DNA of 6,616 nucleotides from NCBI GenBank assembly GCA_964400105.1, contig CAYNTG010000106.1, forward strand, positions 1-6,616, read 5' to 3'. The notes beneath the pieces are model-generated. The model was not told the DNA's origin. It did not search any database and saw nothing but the letters and a program-made list of their open reading frames with translations. This stretch comes from CAYNTG01 sp964400105 (GTDB lineage: Bacteria > UBP14 > UBA6098). This document shows, in pieces, positions 1 through 6,560 of the stretch (position 1 is the stretch's first letter; the number at the start of each line of letters is the position of its first letter). A program made the translations under genes and the position numbers.

Positions 1-1844
1 TTGTAAAGCGATCTGTAAGCGCCGTTTCGCGCCAGAAGTTCGTTGTGTGTGCCGGTCTCGACAATAGCGCCATCGACCAGAACAACGACCTTATTGGCAT
101 TGACGATGGTGCTCAACCGATGCGCGATAATTACCGCCGTGCGGCCTATCATAAGGTGATCGATAGCCTCCTGGACGAGTCGCTCGGATTCCGTATCGAG
201 TGAGCTAGTAGCCTCGTCGAAGATCAGGAATTCCGGGTTCTTCAATATCGCCCTCGCGATGGCCAGGCGCTGACGTTCACCGCCGGAGAGCCGGACTCCC
301 CTATCGCCGATCACCGTGTCGAGACCGTTCGGCATTTTACATATGAAATTCCATGCATTGGCGGCCTTCGCAGCCTCGACGATCCGCTCGTTCGGCCATT
401 CGGAATGGCCGTAAGCGATGTTTGCGCGGATCGAATCGTTGAAGAGGATGACCTCCTGCGTGACGATGCCCATCATCCCGCGCAGGTTGGAAATCTTTAT
501 GTCCCGAAGGTCGGTGCCGTCGAGAAACACACGCCCTACGGTCGGATCGTAGAACCTCGGAATGAGATCGACAAGCGTCGATTTTCCCGATCCCGAATGC
601 CCGACCAGAGCGATTATCTGCCCATTCCGGATCGATAAATCGATATTCTTAAGCGCCATTTCGTTCGAGCCTTCATATTTGAACGATACGTTCTCGAAAA
701 GGATCTCTTCGGTTATCCCCTCGACGCCCTTCGCGTCCGGTTTATCGACGATAACCGGCGGTGTGTCAAGCAGCTCGAATACCCTTTCCGCCGCAGCCAG
801 ACCGCTGGTTATCCGCGCGAATTTGTTGGAAAAGGTCTTGACCGGCTGCATTATGAGGAAAAGCACGATCACGTATTGCATAAATGCCTCTGCGGCCATG
901 CCGTCGCCGGAAATAACCTTGCCACCGGTGAACCATAAAACGCAAACCGCCATCGCCGTCGCTACGATCTCGTTGAAAGGCCCGGCGAGCCGCCGAACGC
1001 GGATCATCTTCATAATATTTCGAAGATATTCATCCGCAAATCTCGAAAATCGCTTAAGCTCGAATTTCGCCATGTCAAAAGCCTTGACAACCCGGATTCC
1101 GGAGATCGTTTCCTGAAGGATACTCACAGAATCGGCCATGCGCTCCTGACTGCGAGTGGTGTATCTCCTGAGGTGTTTGCCTATCGCATTGAGAAGCAGG
1201 GCGATAATCGGCATTAGCGCGGTGATAACGAGGGTCAGTCTCCAGTCGATTAAAAGGAGGATTATGTAATAAATTATGAGCGAGAGCGGATCGCGGATGA
1301 GGTCGGCCACGGAGACGGAGATCGAGTCCTGCATCGTCTGGACATCGGAGACGATACGGCTGATTATATCGCCCGCTCGCTCTTTGTTGAAGAATTTTAG
1401 GGAGAGATTATGGACGTGTTCAAAGAGCTTTTTTCGATAATCGTTCATAATCCCCTGAAGCGCGACGCTGCTTAAAATAGTCTGCCAATAGAGGAAGAAA
1501 TTCTTGCAGAACATTATGATGATCAACAAGATGCAGAAATTGGCCAACGTCCCTTTGCGGGTATCCTTATAAACAATTGGATCGACTTTTGCCTGCAATT
1601 TTGCTCGCAAAGAATCGATGAAGTCTGCATCTTCGGTTTCCGTTTCGCGCTCGGCCTGAACCGCTTCGAGTGTGCCGCTATCCGTCCTGAAAAGTGTTTT
1701 CAAAACCGGTGAAACCATATACACCAGCGCGACATTGCTCACCGTGAAAAGCAGCATCGAAAGAATCCCTAAAAGCAGTGGAAGCCAATATGGGATAAGG
1801 GATTTTGAAAGTCGAATAAATATTTTTGTGGATGATTGATTCAC
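1..1844 (-). CDS. ABC exporter half-transporter (MsbA-like fused permease/ATPase), 3' end cut by window edge
   Basis: Translating the minus strand gives an uninterrupted 614-codon frame to the window edge. It is a type IV ABC exporter half-transporter: an N-terminal six-helix permease (about residues 15-370) fused to a nucleotide-binding domain (about 380-614). It presumably works as a dimer in the inner membrane, driving export of a lipid or other hydrophobic substrate by ATP hydrolysis. All ATPase motifs are intact: aromatic A-loop Y390, Walker A GHSGSGKST (415-423), Q-loop Q463, signature LSGGERQ (519-525), Walker B FLIFDE with D543 and catalytic E544, and H-loop H575. Only the last few residues should be missing. 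The GTG start at 1844 is chosen because an in-frame TAA lies two codons upstream and the next Met (residue 30) is inside helix 1. There is no good Shine-Dalgarno, so translation is probably coupled to the upstream gene, which stops 3 nt earlier. The loop between helices 1 and 2 (about residues 49-98) is long and acidic. The MsbA-like class is firm; the substrate is unknown. Confidence 0.95.
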   Translation of the reverse strand, partial: MNQSSTKIFIRLSKSLIPYWLPLLLGILSMLLFTVSNVALVYMVSPVLKTLFRTDSGTLEAVQAERETETEDADFIDSLRAKLQAKVDPIVYKDTRKGTLANFCILLIIIMFCKNFFLYWQTILSSVALQGIMNDYRKKLFEHVHNLSLKFFNKERAGDIISRIVSDVQTMQDSISVSVADLIRDPLSLIIYYIILLLIDWRLTLVITALMPIIALLLNAIGKHLRRYTTRSQERMADSVSILQETISGIRVVKAFDMAKFELKRFSRFADEYLRNIMKMIRVRRLAGPFNEIVATAMAVCVLWFTGGKVISGDGMAAEAFMQYVIVLFLIMQPVKTFSNKFARITSGLAAAERVFELLDTPPVIVDKPDAKGVEGITEEILFENVSFKYEGSNEMALKNIDLSIRNGQIIALVGHSGSGKSTLVDLIPRFYDPTVGRVFLDGTDLRDIKISNLRGMMGIVTQEVILFNDSIRANIAYGHSEWPNERIVEAAKAANAWNFICKMPNGLDTVIGDRGVRLSGGERQRLAIARAILKNPEFLIFDEATSSLDTESERLVQEAIDHLMIGRTAVIIAHRLSTIVNANKVVVLVDGAIVETGTHNELLARNGAYRSLY

Positions 1845-1847
1845 GCT

Positions 1848-2399
1848 TTATACGCTGGATTCCGGGATTTCGTGAACTATATCTGCGAGGCCGGTGCGCC
1901 TTTTCCATATATTGATTGCGGCGCTCGCGGCGGAGCTTAATCCAAATGTAATCGACAGAATGGACATCGGGATCTGTGTCGATGTTTGAAGGCCGTCCAG
2001 CCCGAGCCTGCCTGCGATGAGAACCGCGATTCCCAGACCGACGAATATTATCGCCATGAAAATATTAAATACATCCTCTAAAATGCCGCCCGATGGCTTG
2101 CCGGAATCGGGCAAGACGCCAATATGCCGGGCCTTTCGCCATGCCAAAAGCTGGATACCGCTTCGCACCAATCCAAAATCGACGGCGATAACCGCGATCC
2201 AGATACCACCCACGCATACACCGGTCAATCCACCTTTCGCAAAAATCGGCAAACCGTGAATGGAAAGCATTATAGCAAATACGATAACACATGCGGCGCT
2301 GATAAGCGAAAGCAAACCTCGAACCGTAAGGTCGAAGCGCACACTGTTTTTTTCCTTTTCGCTTAATTCCCTCGTCTTAATATCTATTTTGTGATCCAT
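1848..2399 (-). CDS. Four-helix membrane protein of unknown function
   Basis: A 183-residue protein that I do not recognise as a named family. A charged N-terminus (about residues 1-25, many Lys/Glu/Arg) is followed by four hydrophobic segments at about 28-50, 60-86, 110-130 and 143-165. A basic stretch at 87-92 (WRKARH) and a Gly/Ser-rich loop (98-106) separate the two helix pairs, suggesting two hairpins with both termini in the cytoplasm. The start at 2399 is chosen because AGGAG lies 4 nt upstream and the start falls 14 nt after the holA stop. The open frame continues upstream to 2546, but that stretch only overlaps holA in another frame and is charged and non-membrane. The TAA stop is 3 nt before the ABC exporter GTG and in the same frame. 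This suggests translational coupling and perhaps a role as a partner of the exporter, which is inference from position only. Confidence 0.8.
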   Translation of the reverse strand: MDHKIDIKTRELSEKEKNSVRFDLTVRGLLSLISAACVIVFAIMLSIHGLPIFAKGGLTGVCVGGIWIAVIAVDFGLVRSGIQLLAWRKARHIGVLPDSGKPSGGILEDVFNIFMAIIFVGLGIAVLIAGRLGLDGLQTSTQIPMSILSITFGLSSAASAAINIWKRRTGLADIVHEIPESSV

Positions 2400-2403
2400 G
2401 ATT

Positions 2404-2408
2404 CTCCT
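2404..2408 (-). promoter_or_regulatory. Shine-Dalgarno of the four-helix membrane protein gene
   Basis: On the minus strand AGGAG sits 4 nt before the ATG at 2399, between the holA stop (2414-2416) and that ATG. It decides the start of the membrane protein gene in favour of 2399 over the longer open frame reaching into holA. Confidence 0.75.
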
Positions 2409-2413
2409 ATGAA

Positions 2414-3397
2414 TTAATCGTCCACGACAGACGCCGACACAATAGCCTGCGTAATGGCTTCGCGCTCGGTGAGCTTGCCGGTTTTGATGCCGATATCCAC
2501 CCGCGCGAGCGTCTTTATCGATTCGTGAAGCTGTGCCGTCGTCCAATTGGAAGCGCAGCTTTTATATAATTTCATCTTCCATCCCGGAACGCGAATCCTC
2601 GCATTGCATTTGGGTCCGGACTTAATCTTGAGAAGATTCATCACCGCGCCTTTCAGGAAGGCTATCAACATAACTCCGGATTCGCCGAAGTCAAATAGCC
2701 TTTTTGATAGGGCGAGCGTCGTTTTGAAATCGCGTTTTACGAAGCTGTCCGCGAGCTGGAAGATGTTCGCACTTCGGGACATCGCGGTCATCCGATCGAT
2801 GTCCGATTTTTTCGGCGCGTCGCCACCGGTCGATAAAAAGAGCTTGTCCAGTTCGGCGGCGAGCGTTTCGAGGTTTTCGCCGGAGCGTTCAACAAGGTAT
2901 TTTATCACCGGGCGGGTGATTTTTAAACCGCGCTTCGACGCCATATACTCGACCCACTCGATCATCTCTGTATCGTTGCGAATCGAGCATTCATAGGCTT
3001 CGAGGCGTTTTACAAGACCTTTGTGAAAGGCGTTTGTTTTGGTTTTGGGATTCGAATCGACAAGGAAAACGCACCCCTGCGGCACATCGAAATCGATCAT
3101 TGCTTTATGCTGCGAGGTTTTTTTGAATTTATGGGCCTCTCGAAGGATGACGATGCGATAATCCGCCATCATCGGGATCGATAGAAGAGCGTCGAAAAGC
3201 GGTTTGGTGTCTCGAAGCTCGCCACCCCAGAACTCATCGACGTTGAAATCTGCAAAATCTGGATTCACCGTGACGTTCTTGACAGCAGTGATCAGCCCTT
3301 GTTTTATGAACTCCTCGTCACCGTAAAGGTAATACCCCGGATTATTCGGTCCCTTAGCGATTCTATTCGTGATTTTTTTGTATTCCTCGATATTCAT
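2414..3397 (-). CDS. holA: DNA polymerase III subunit delta (clamp loader)
   Basis: The delta subunit is part of the clamp-loader complex and opens the sliding beta clamp during chromosome replication. The 327-residue product is close to the usual 330-350. It shows the family pattern: YYLYGDEEF at residues 22-30, where a functional P-loop is absent as expected for delta; LLSIPMMADYRIVILRE at 71-87; a helical lid with W148 and a conserved-looking RSGENLETLAAELDKL stretch (171-186); the IFQLADSF motif (212-219); and a C-terminal helical collar ending with a 'D.gIKTGKL' segment. The open frame extends upstream to a GTG at 3496. The ATG at 3397 is preferred because it places YLYG near residue 23 as in relatives, the extra 33 residues look unlike the family, and a promoter lies inside that extension. 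It is first in a probable three-gene operon with the membrane protein and ABC exporter. Confidence 0.92.
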   Translation of the reverse strand: MNIEEYKKITNRIAKGPNNPGYYLYGDEEFIKQGLITAVKNVTVNPDFADFNVDEFWGGELRDTKPLFDALLSIPMMADYRIVILREAHKFKKTSQHKAMIDFDVPQGCVFLVDSNPKTKTNAFHKGLVKRLEAYECSIRNDTEMIEWVEYMASKRGLKITRPVIKYLVERSGENLETLAAELDKLFLSTGGDAPKKSDIDRMTAMSRSANIFQLADSFVKRDFKTTLALSKRLFDFGESGVMLIAFLKGAVMNLLKIKSGPKCNARIRVPGWKMKLYKSCASNWTTAQLHESIKTLARVDIGIKTGKLTEREAITQAIVSASVVDD

Positions 3398-3403
3398 TTT
3401 TCC

Positions 3404-3432
3404 AATATAATTCTCCGAATCAGGCAAGTCAA
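3404..3432 (-). promoter_or_regulatory. Sigma70-like promoter for the holA operon
   Basis: Read on the minus strand, TTGACT (3427-3432) and TATATT (3404-3409) are separated by exactly 17 bp, close to the consensus for housekeeping sigma factors. The predicted transcription start, about 7 nt beyond the -10, falls at or beside the A of the holA ATG at 3397, implying a leaderless or nearly leaderless mRNA. The match is seen in the sequence. Whether this lineage uses E. coli-like promoter elements is an assumption, since Bacteroidota use a different -10. Confidence 0.55.
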
Positions 3433-3521
3433 CAACCGAGTAACAATAAGCTGGCCATAACCGGAGCATCGTTCGCAATCGAGACATGATACGCACATTG
3501 TTTACGTTATGAACTCAAAAT

Positions 3522-3550
3522 TTGCTTATCCATTATTTAATCGCTATATT
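3522..3550 (+). promoter_or_regulatory. Candidate promoter for the large secreted protein gene
   Basis: TTGCTT (3522-3527) and TATATT (3545-3550) are spaced by 17 bp on the plus strand, which would give an untranslated leader of about 45 nt before the ATG at 3604. A perfect TATAAT hexamer also occurs at 3566-3571, but without a recognisable -35 at the right distance. The region is AT-rich, so chance matches are likely and the choice between the two is open. Confidence 0.4.
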
Positions 3551-3569
3551 AAATATAACAATTAATATA
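3545..3569. repeat. AT-only inverted repeat in the divergent promoter region
   Basis: TATATTAA (3545-3552) and TTAATATA (3562-3569) are perfect 8-bp inverted arms around a 9-nt centre. The repeat overlaps both candidate -10 elements of the plus-strand gene, so it could be an operator for a dimeric regulator. In such AT-rich DNA, short palindromes also arise by chance. Confidence 0.35.
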
Positions 3570-3592
3570 ATAATCACTAAAAAATTAGCATG

Positions 3593-3599
3593 AAGGAGG
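3593..3599 (+). promoter_or_regulatory. Strong Shine-Dalgarno of the large secreted protein gene
   Basis: AAGGAGG, a full anti-Shine-Dalgarno match, ends 4 nt before the ATG at 3604. It fixes that start and suggests efficient translation. Confidence 0.85.
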
Positions 3600-3603
3600 A
3601 GAT

Positions 3604-3663
3604 ATGTCTCGTAAATCGATGCTATTGTTGATCTTGTTGATCCCTATGGTCATCGTTGCCGCC
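3604..3663 (+). other. Signal peptide of the large secreted protein
   Basis: Residues 1-20 have basic R3 and K4, an uninterrupted Leu/Ile/Val-rich core at about 7-18, and small residues at -3/-1 (V18, A20) before GGPDD. There is no lipobox cysteine, so it reads as a type I (Sec) signal peptide. Confidence 0.85.
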
Positions 3664-6540
3664 GGCGGCCCGGACGATTACGGATATTATTGGGTGGACG
3701 ACGAAGACGGCACAGTAGCTTTCTCCTGGATCGATCCCGACACTACGTCAGTGGTGATATTCCCCGGAACCGACGACGAATTTACGCCTTTATCGTTGCC
3801 CTTCCCCGTTCATTTTTACGACAGCACATACAGCACCGAGGCTTATGTCTCAACGAACGGAGTGCTCGGATTCAACAACCTTTTGATCGATGGATATGCG
3901 AACGATTTAATTCCTTCGATGGGGCTTCCAAATACCGCTTTATACGTTTATTGGGACGACCTAGCGAGAGAAACAAATTCCCATGTCTATTACCAAACGG
4001 AGGGAACATCGCCGAACCGAATATTCGTCGTAACATGGTATAACTGGTATATCCGCTCCGAATACTACGATCCGGAGGACCCGCTTTTCTTTCAGGTCTC
4101 GATCTACGAAAACTCATCCGGCGACGAGAACGATATCAAGTTCCAGTATCTCGATGCTTATGGCGGCTCACTCACCGATATAAACGGCGGAGCCGCTACG
4201 ATAGGAATCGAAAACCCAGATGGCTCCGATGCCCTTTTATACTCCTATAACACGGCCTCACTGGATTCCGGGCGGGCGATTCTATTCTATAAACCGGTAA
4301 TTATGGGCCACGATTGTCGGATGAATTCGATAATTTCACCAACTGGAATCCATATTATCGGTTCGCCTATCGGTCTTTCCGCAATCGTGGAAAACGGTGG
4401 AACGGTCAATGAACCTGTGGTTCCGGTTTCGTTTGCGATAGTCGATTCGACCGACGATACCGTGTATTACGAAGTTGACACAATTTCCCTGTCGATCGAC
4501 GAAAAAGACACGATCTATTTCCCGGATTGGTCGCCGATCGATTCGCGGAGCTACCGTGCACACTGTCGCGTCTCCGTCGATGGCGATACGCTTTCGATAA
4601 ACGACGTCGCAACATCGTCCTTTACAGTCTGGTCGCATATCAGCAGCGGCGGGCCGGACTCGGCCGGTTATATGTGGTATGATTCATACGACCCGTCGGG
4701 GCCGACATATATGTCGCCGCCGTCGGACATTGCGACTATCGTTCCAGAGCTTTACGGCGACGACGAATATGTTAGGATTGCATTGCCGTTCACATTCGAA
4801 TTTTATGGCGAGGATTACGACAGCATTTGGGTCTCGAACAACGGCTGGGTATCGTTTGGCGAAGACCCATTTAGCGGCTACTTTACAAACGACTCCCTAC
4901 CCGGCGGCGACAGTCCCGATGGCGGAATGCTCGCCGTGATGTGGGACGATTGCGAAGCCGACACGGCTTTCGATACGACGGCATCCGTTCGCATCTACGA
5001 TGAAGTATCGAGCTTTTGGGTGATCTGGCATAACGTCTTCTGCCCGTATGTCTATTCCACAATCACAGGGCAGGTTACTTTTGCCGTGAGGATGTTCCCG
5101 AACGGAATTATCGAATATCATTACGAGGATGCCCATACCCCGGAGTCCCCAGACCACGACTACGGCCTCAGCGCAACGGTCGGTATTGAGAATCAGGCGG
5201 GGACGGTCGGTCTCATGTATGAGTTCAACGGCTATCCACCCGGCAATCCGCTGTTCGACCATTTCGCGATTCGGTTCATTCCGGCAAGCGCTGGTCCCGA
5301 TACCACCGGCCCGTCTATCGCCCACACCGGCGCGACGGAGAACTTCACCGATCCGCCCGAATTCTGTATCGACCTTGTCGCACGGATATCCGATTACAAC
5401 TGCGTGGAGACCGATTCGCTTTACATGACCGAACCGATCGACACAGTCGTTGCATCGGACACCGTTATCGGTGCGGAGTATCATTACACGATATGCGGCC
5501 TCTATCCCGGCGACACGCTATGGTATTCCTTCGCCGCAAGCGACACGCTCGACAACCGATCCACAAGCCCGGAGTTCTACACGATAATTCAGGACCCGCA
5601 CTCCGGCGGGCCGGATATGATCGGCTATCGGTTTGCGGATAACTGGGCGACATTGGATACGATGGCCCCGACGTATTCGTGGTTCGAGATCAATCCCGAT
5701 TCGGGCGGCCCGGGAACGCATCTCGCGCTCGGCGGAGCCATCGTTTCGGACCCGATTTCCATCGGGGGAAACTTCCCGTTTTACATATCGGTAACGAGCG
5801 ATTTCGTGATATGCAAGAACGGATGGATTTCGACGGATACTATGGCAAGCGCGGGCGATCCATATCCAGAAGATGTATTTCCAAATCCCGATTCGCCAAA
5901 CGCAATGATTGCACCGCTATGGTCGAATCTCGCGTTCATGACCGACGGCGTGATCTCATATTTCGAGGATGTTTCCGCAGGGCTTTTCTATGTCCAATGG
6001 GAGATGTTCGATTCTATAAGCAGCGGCGAGCTTCTTCAGTTCCAGGCGGTGATCGACTATGGGCGCGAGGGATCGTGGATCACATTCAATTACAAGAACA
6101 TCGATGGATACAATCGGGATTATTCCGCAGCGATAATCGAGGATCAGGTCGGTATCGACGGTCTGGCGTATTTCTACAACGACGATCCGGCCGGGGCATA
6201 TGTCCCAAAGAGCGGGACATCGGTGCTTTTCTACAACCCCTGGCTCACCGGGATAGAGGATAAAACGACCCTTCCGGAGGAGCTGTCCCTCGGCGCTTAT
6301 CCGAATCCATTCAACGCATCGGTCGCTATCGATGTAACCGGCTCGGATAAAGACGCATCGCTCGATATATTCGACATCTCGGGGAGAGTCGTGCGTTCGT
6401 TCGATCTCGATGCGGGCCGAAGTCGCATTGTCTGGGATGGCACGACACCGAACGATACGAGGCTACCGTCGGGGATCTATTTCGTAAGGCTCAGTTCCGG
6501 CGACGAAACGTTGAGATGCAGGCTGATATTGATAAAATAG
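3604..6540 (+). CDS. Large secreted multidomain repeat protein with C-terminal sorting domain
   Basis: A 978-residue exported protein with no recognisable catalytic domain. It begins with a signal peptide (MSRK, hydrophobic core 7-18, likely cleavage after A20 in VIVAA-GG). Three modules of almost identical length follow, at residues 21-231, 349-560 and 668-879. Each opens with GGPD..GY and carries an NGW/NGV turn, a 'W(D/S)' core strand and an (I)GIE/(V)GID...L.Y.YN ending. They are separated by two different Ig-like modules: 232-348 resembles CARDB adhesion-type domains, and 561-667 resembles an Ig/FnIII domain with a 'GDTLWYSFAASD' strand. The C-terminus (about 894-978) has the YPNPFN motif, a FlgD-like 'GR.V..FDL.AG...VWDG' core and 'SGIYFVRL'. 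This corresponds to type IX (T9SS)-like sorting domains of the FCB group, so the product is probably exported across the outer membrane or attached to the surface. It has its own promoter region, strong Shine-Dalgarno and terminator, so it is likely monocistronic. An adhesive or structural role is inference from architecture. Confidence 0.9.
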   Translation: MSRKSMLLLILLIPMVIVAAGGPDDYGYYWVDDEDGTVAFSWIDPDTTSVVIFPGTDDEFTPLSLPFPVHFYDSTYSTEAYVSTNGVLGFNNLLIDGYANDLIPSMGLPNTALYVYWDDLARETNSHVYYQTEGTSPNRIFVVTWYNWYIRSEYYDPEDPLFFQVSIYENSSGDENDIKFQYLDAYGGSLTDINGGAATIGIENPDGSDALLYSYNTASLDSGRAILFYKPVIMGHDCRMNSIISPTGIHIIGSPIGLSAIVENGGTVNEPVVPVSFAIVDSTDDTVYYEVDTISLSIDEKDTIYFPDWSPIDSRSYRAHCRVSVDGDTLSINDVATSSFTVWSHISSGGPDSAGYMWYDSYDPSGPTYMSPPSDIATIVPELYGDDEYVRIALPFTFEFYGEDYDSIWVSNNGWVSFGEDPFSGYFTNDSLPGGDSPDGGMLAVMWDDCEADTAFDTTASVRIYDEVSSFWVIWHNVFCPYVYSTITGQVTFAVRMFPNGIIEYHYEDAHTPESPDHDYGLSATVGIENQAGTVGLMYEFNGYPPGNPLFDHFAIRFIPASAGPDTTGPSIAHTGATENFTDPPEFCIDLVARISDYNCVETDSLYMTEPIDTVVASDTVIGAEYHYTICGLYPGDTLWYSFAASDTLDNRSTSPEFYTIIQDPHSGGPDMIGYRFADNWATLDTMAPTYSWFEINPDSGGPGTHLALGGAIVSDPISIGGNFPFYISVTSDFVICKNGWISTDTMASAGDPYPEDVFPNPDSPNAMIAPLWSNLAFMTDGVISYFEDVSAGLFYVQWEMFDSISSGELLQFQAVIDYGREGSWITFNYKNIDGYNRDYSAAIIEDQVGIDGLAYFYNDDPAGAYVPKSGTSVLFYNPWLTGIEDKTTLPEELSLGAYPNPFNASVAIDVTGSDKDASLDIFDISGRVVRSFDLDAGRSRIVWDGTTPNDTRLPSGIYFVRLSSGDETLRCRLILIK
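3664..4296 (+). repeat. Module A, copy 1 (residues 21-231)
   Basis: First 211-residue copy. Landmarks: GGPDDYGYYW, LPFPVHFYDSTY, VSTNGVLGF, LYVYWDDL, IFVVTWYNW, IKFQYLDA, ATIGIENPDG, LLYSYN, AILFYKP. The predicted beta-strand pattern recalls nidogen-like or similar beta-sandwich domains found in many exported proteins of FCB candidate phyla; the family name is not certain. Confidence 0.75.
4297..4647 (+). other. CARDB-like Ig module between repeat copies 1 and 2 (residues 232-348)
   Basis: The pattern 'SIISPTG', 'SAIVENGGTVNEPVVPVSFAI', 'YFPDWSPIDSRSYRAHCRVS' and 'INDVATSSFTVW' matches the layout of CARDB-type Ig domains, with the V.NGG turn followed by an 'SY...C.V..DGD..NDV' ending. These are usually adhesion or spacer domains. 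The assignment is by motif only. Confidence 0.55.
4648..5283 (+). repeat. Module A, copy 2 (residues 349-560)
   Basis: Second copy, 212 residues. Landmarks: GGPDSAGYMW, LPFTFEFYGEDY, VSNNGWVSFG, LAVMWDDC, FWVIWHNV, IIEYHYEDA, ATVGIENQAG, LMYEFN, AIRFIP. It aligns collinearly with copy 1 and is its closest relative in the protein by motif match. Confidence 0.75.
5284..5604 (+). other. Ig/FnIII-like module between repeat copies 2 and 3 (residues 561-667)
   Basis: It starts with 'DTTGPSIAHTGATENFTDPP' and contains 'VARISDYNCVETDSLY', 'YHYTICGLYPGDTLWYSFAASDTLDN' and 'SPEFYTI'. This fits an Ig/FnIII-type fold in which the 'GDT..Y...A.D' strand is characteristic of the spacer domains of FCB exported proteins. 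It clearly differs from the CARDB-like module at 232-348. Confidence 0.5.
5605..6240 (+). repeat. Module A, copy 3, divergent (residues 668-879)
   Basis: Third copy, 212 residues. It keeps GGPDMIGYRF, an NFPFY strand, ICKNGWIST, SPNAMIAPLWSNL, LFYVQWEMF, FQAVIDY, ITFNYKNI, 'VGIDGLAYFYN' and SVLFYNP. It lacks the FYG..Y signature of copy 2 and the WDD acidic pair of copies 1 and 2 (here WSN), and the usual GIEN is replaced by IIEDQVGID. Confidence 0.7.
6283..6537 (+). other. C-terminal T9SS-like / FlgD Ig-like sorting domain (residues 894-978)
   Basis: YPNPFN at 899-904 is followed by an alternating hydrophobic strand, 'LDIFDISGRVVRSFDLDAG', 'VWDGT', 'LPSGIYFVRLSSG' and a terminal 'LILIK'. 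This order is the hallmark of type A sorting domains and overlaps the FlgD_ig fold. In lineages with a type IX system it directs outer-membrane translocation and is removed or attached. No T9SS gene is visible in this window. Confidence 0.8.
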
Positions 6541-6560
6541 CCGGATAGAGCGAACATAAC

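Noticed and set aside
405..1116. Plus-strand open frames (405-638 and 562-1116) opposite the ABC exporter
   Set aside because: They lie antisense to an exporter frame with all catalytic motifs intact, have no Shine-Dalgarno or family resemblance, and have low-complexity Arg/Ser-rich composition typical of shadow frames.
1678..1908. Minus-strand open frame across the membrane protein / exporter junction
   Set aside because: It is out of frame with both genes, which each have strong support, and encodes a compositionally odd product.
2400..2546. N-terminal 49-residue extension of the membrane protein frame
   Set aside because: It overlaps the holA C-terminus in another frame. A good AGGAG and ATG at 2399 explain the start, and the extension is charged and unlike the rest.
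2547..2996. Plus-strand 149-residue open frame opposite holA
   Set aside because: It is an antisense shadow of a well-supported gene, with no ribosome-binding site or recognisable domain.
3398..3496. N-terminal 33-residue extension of HolA from a GTG at 3496 or ATG at 3487
   Set aside because: It would place the family's YLYG motif too far from the N-terminus and would contain the promoter elements; it shows no family similarity.
4336..5721. Several minus-strand frames and plus-strand alternate frames inside the large secreted protein gene
   Set aside because: All lie within a continuous 978-codon gene with coherent domain repeats; their Arg-rich products result from the GAT/TCG-rich coding sequence.
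3604..6540. Possible lipoprotein or enzyme assignment for the large protein
   Set aside because: No lipobox cysteine follows the signal peptide, and no catalytic motif of a protease, glycosidase or esterase could be seen in any module.
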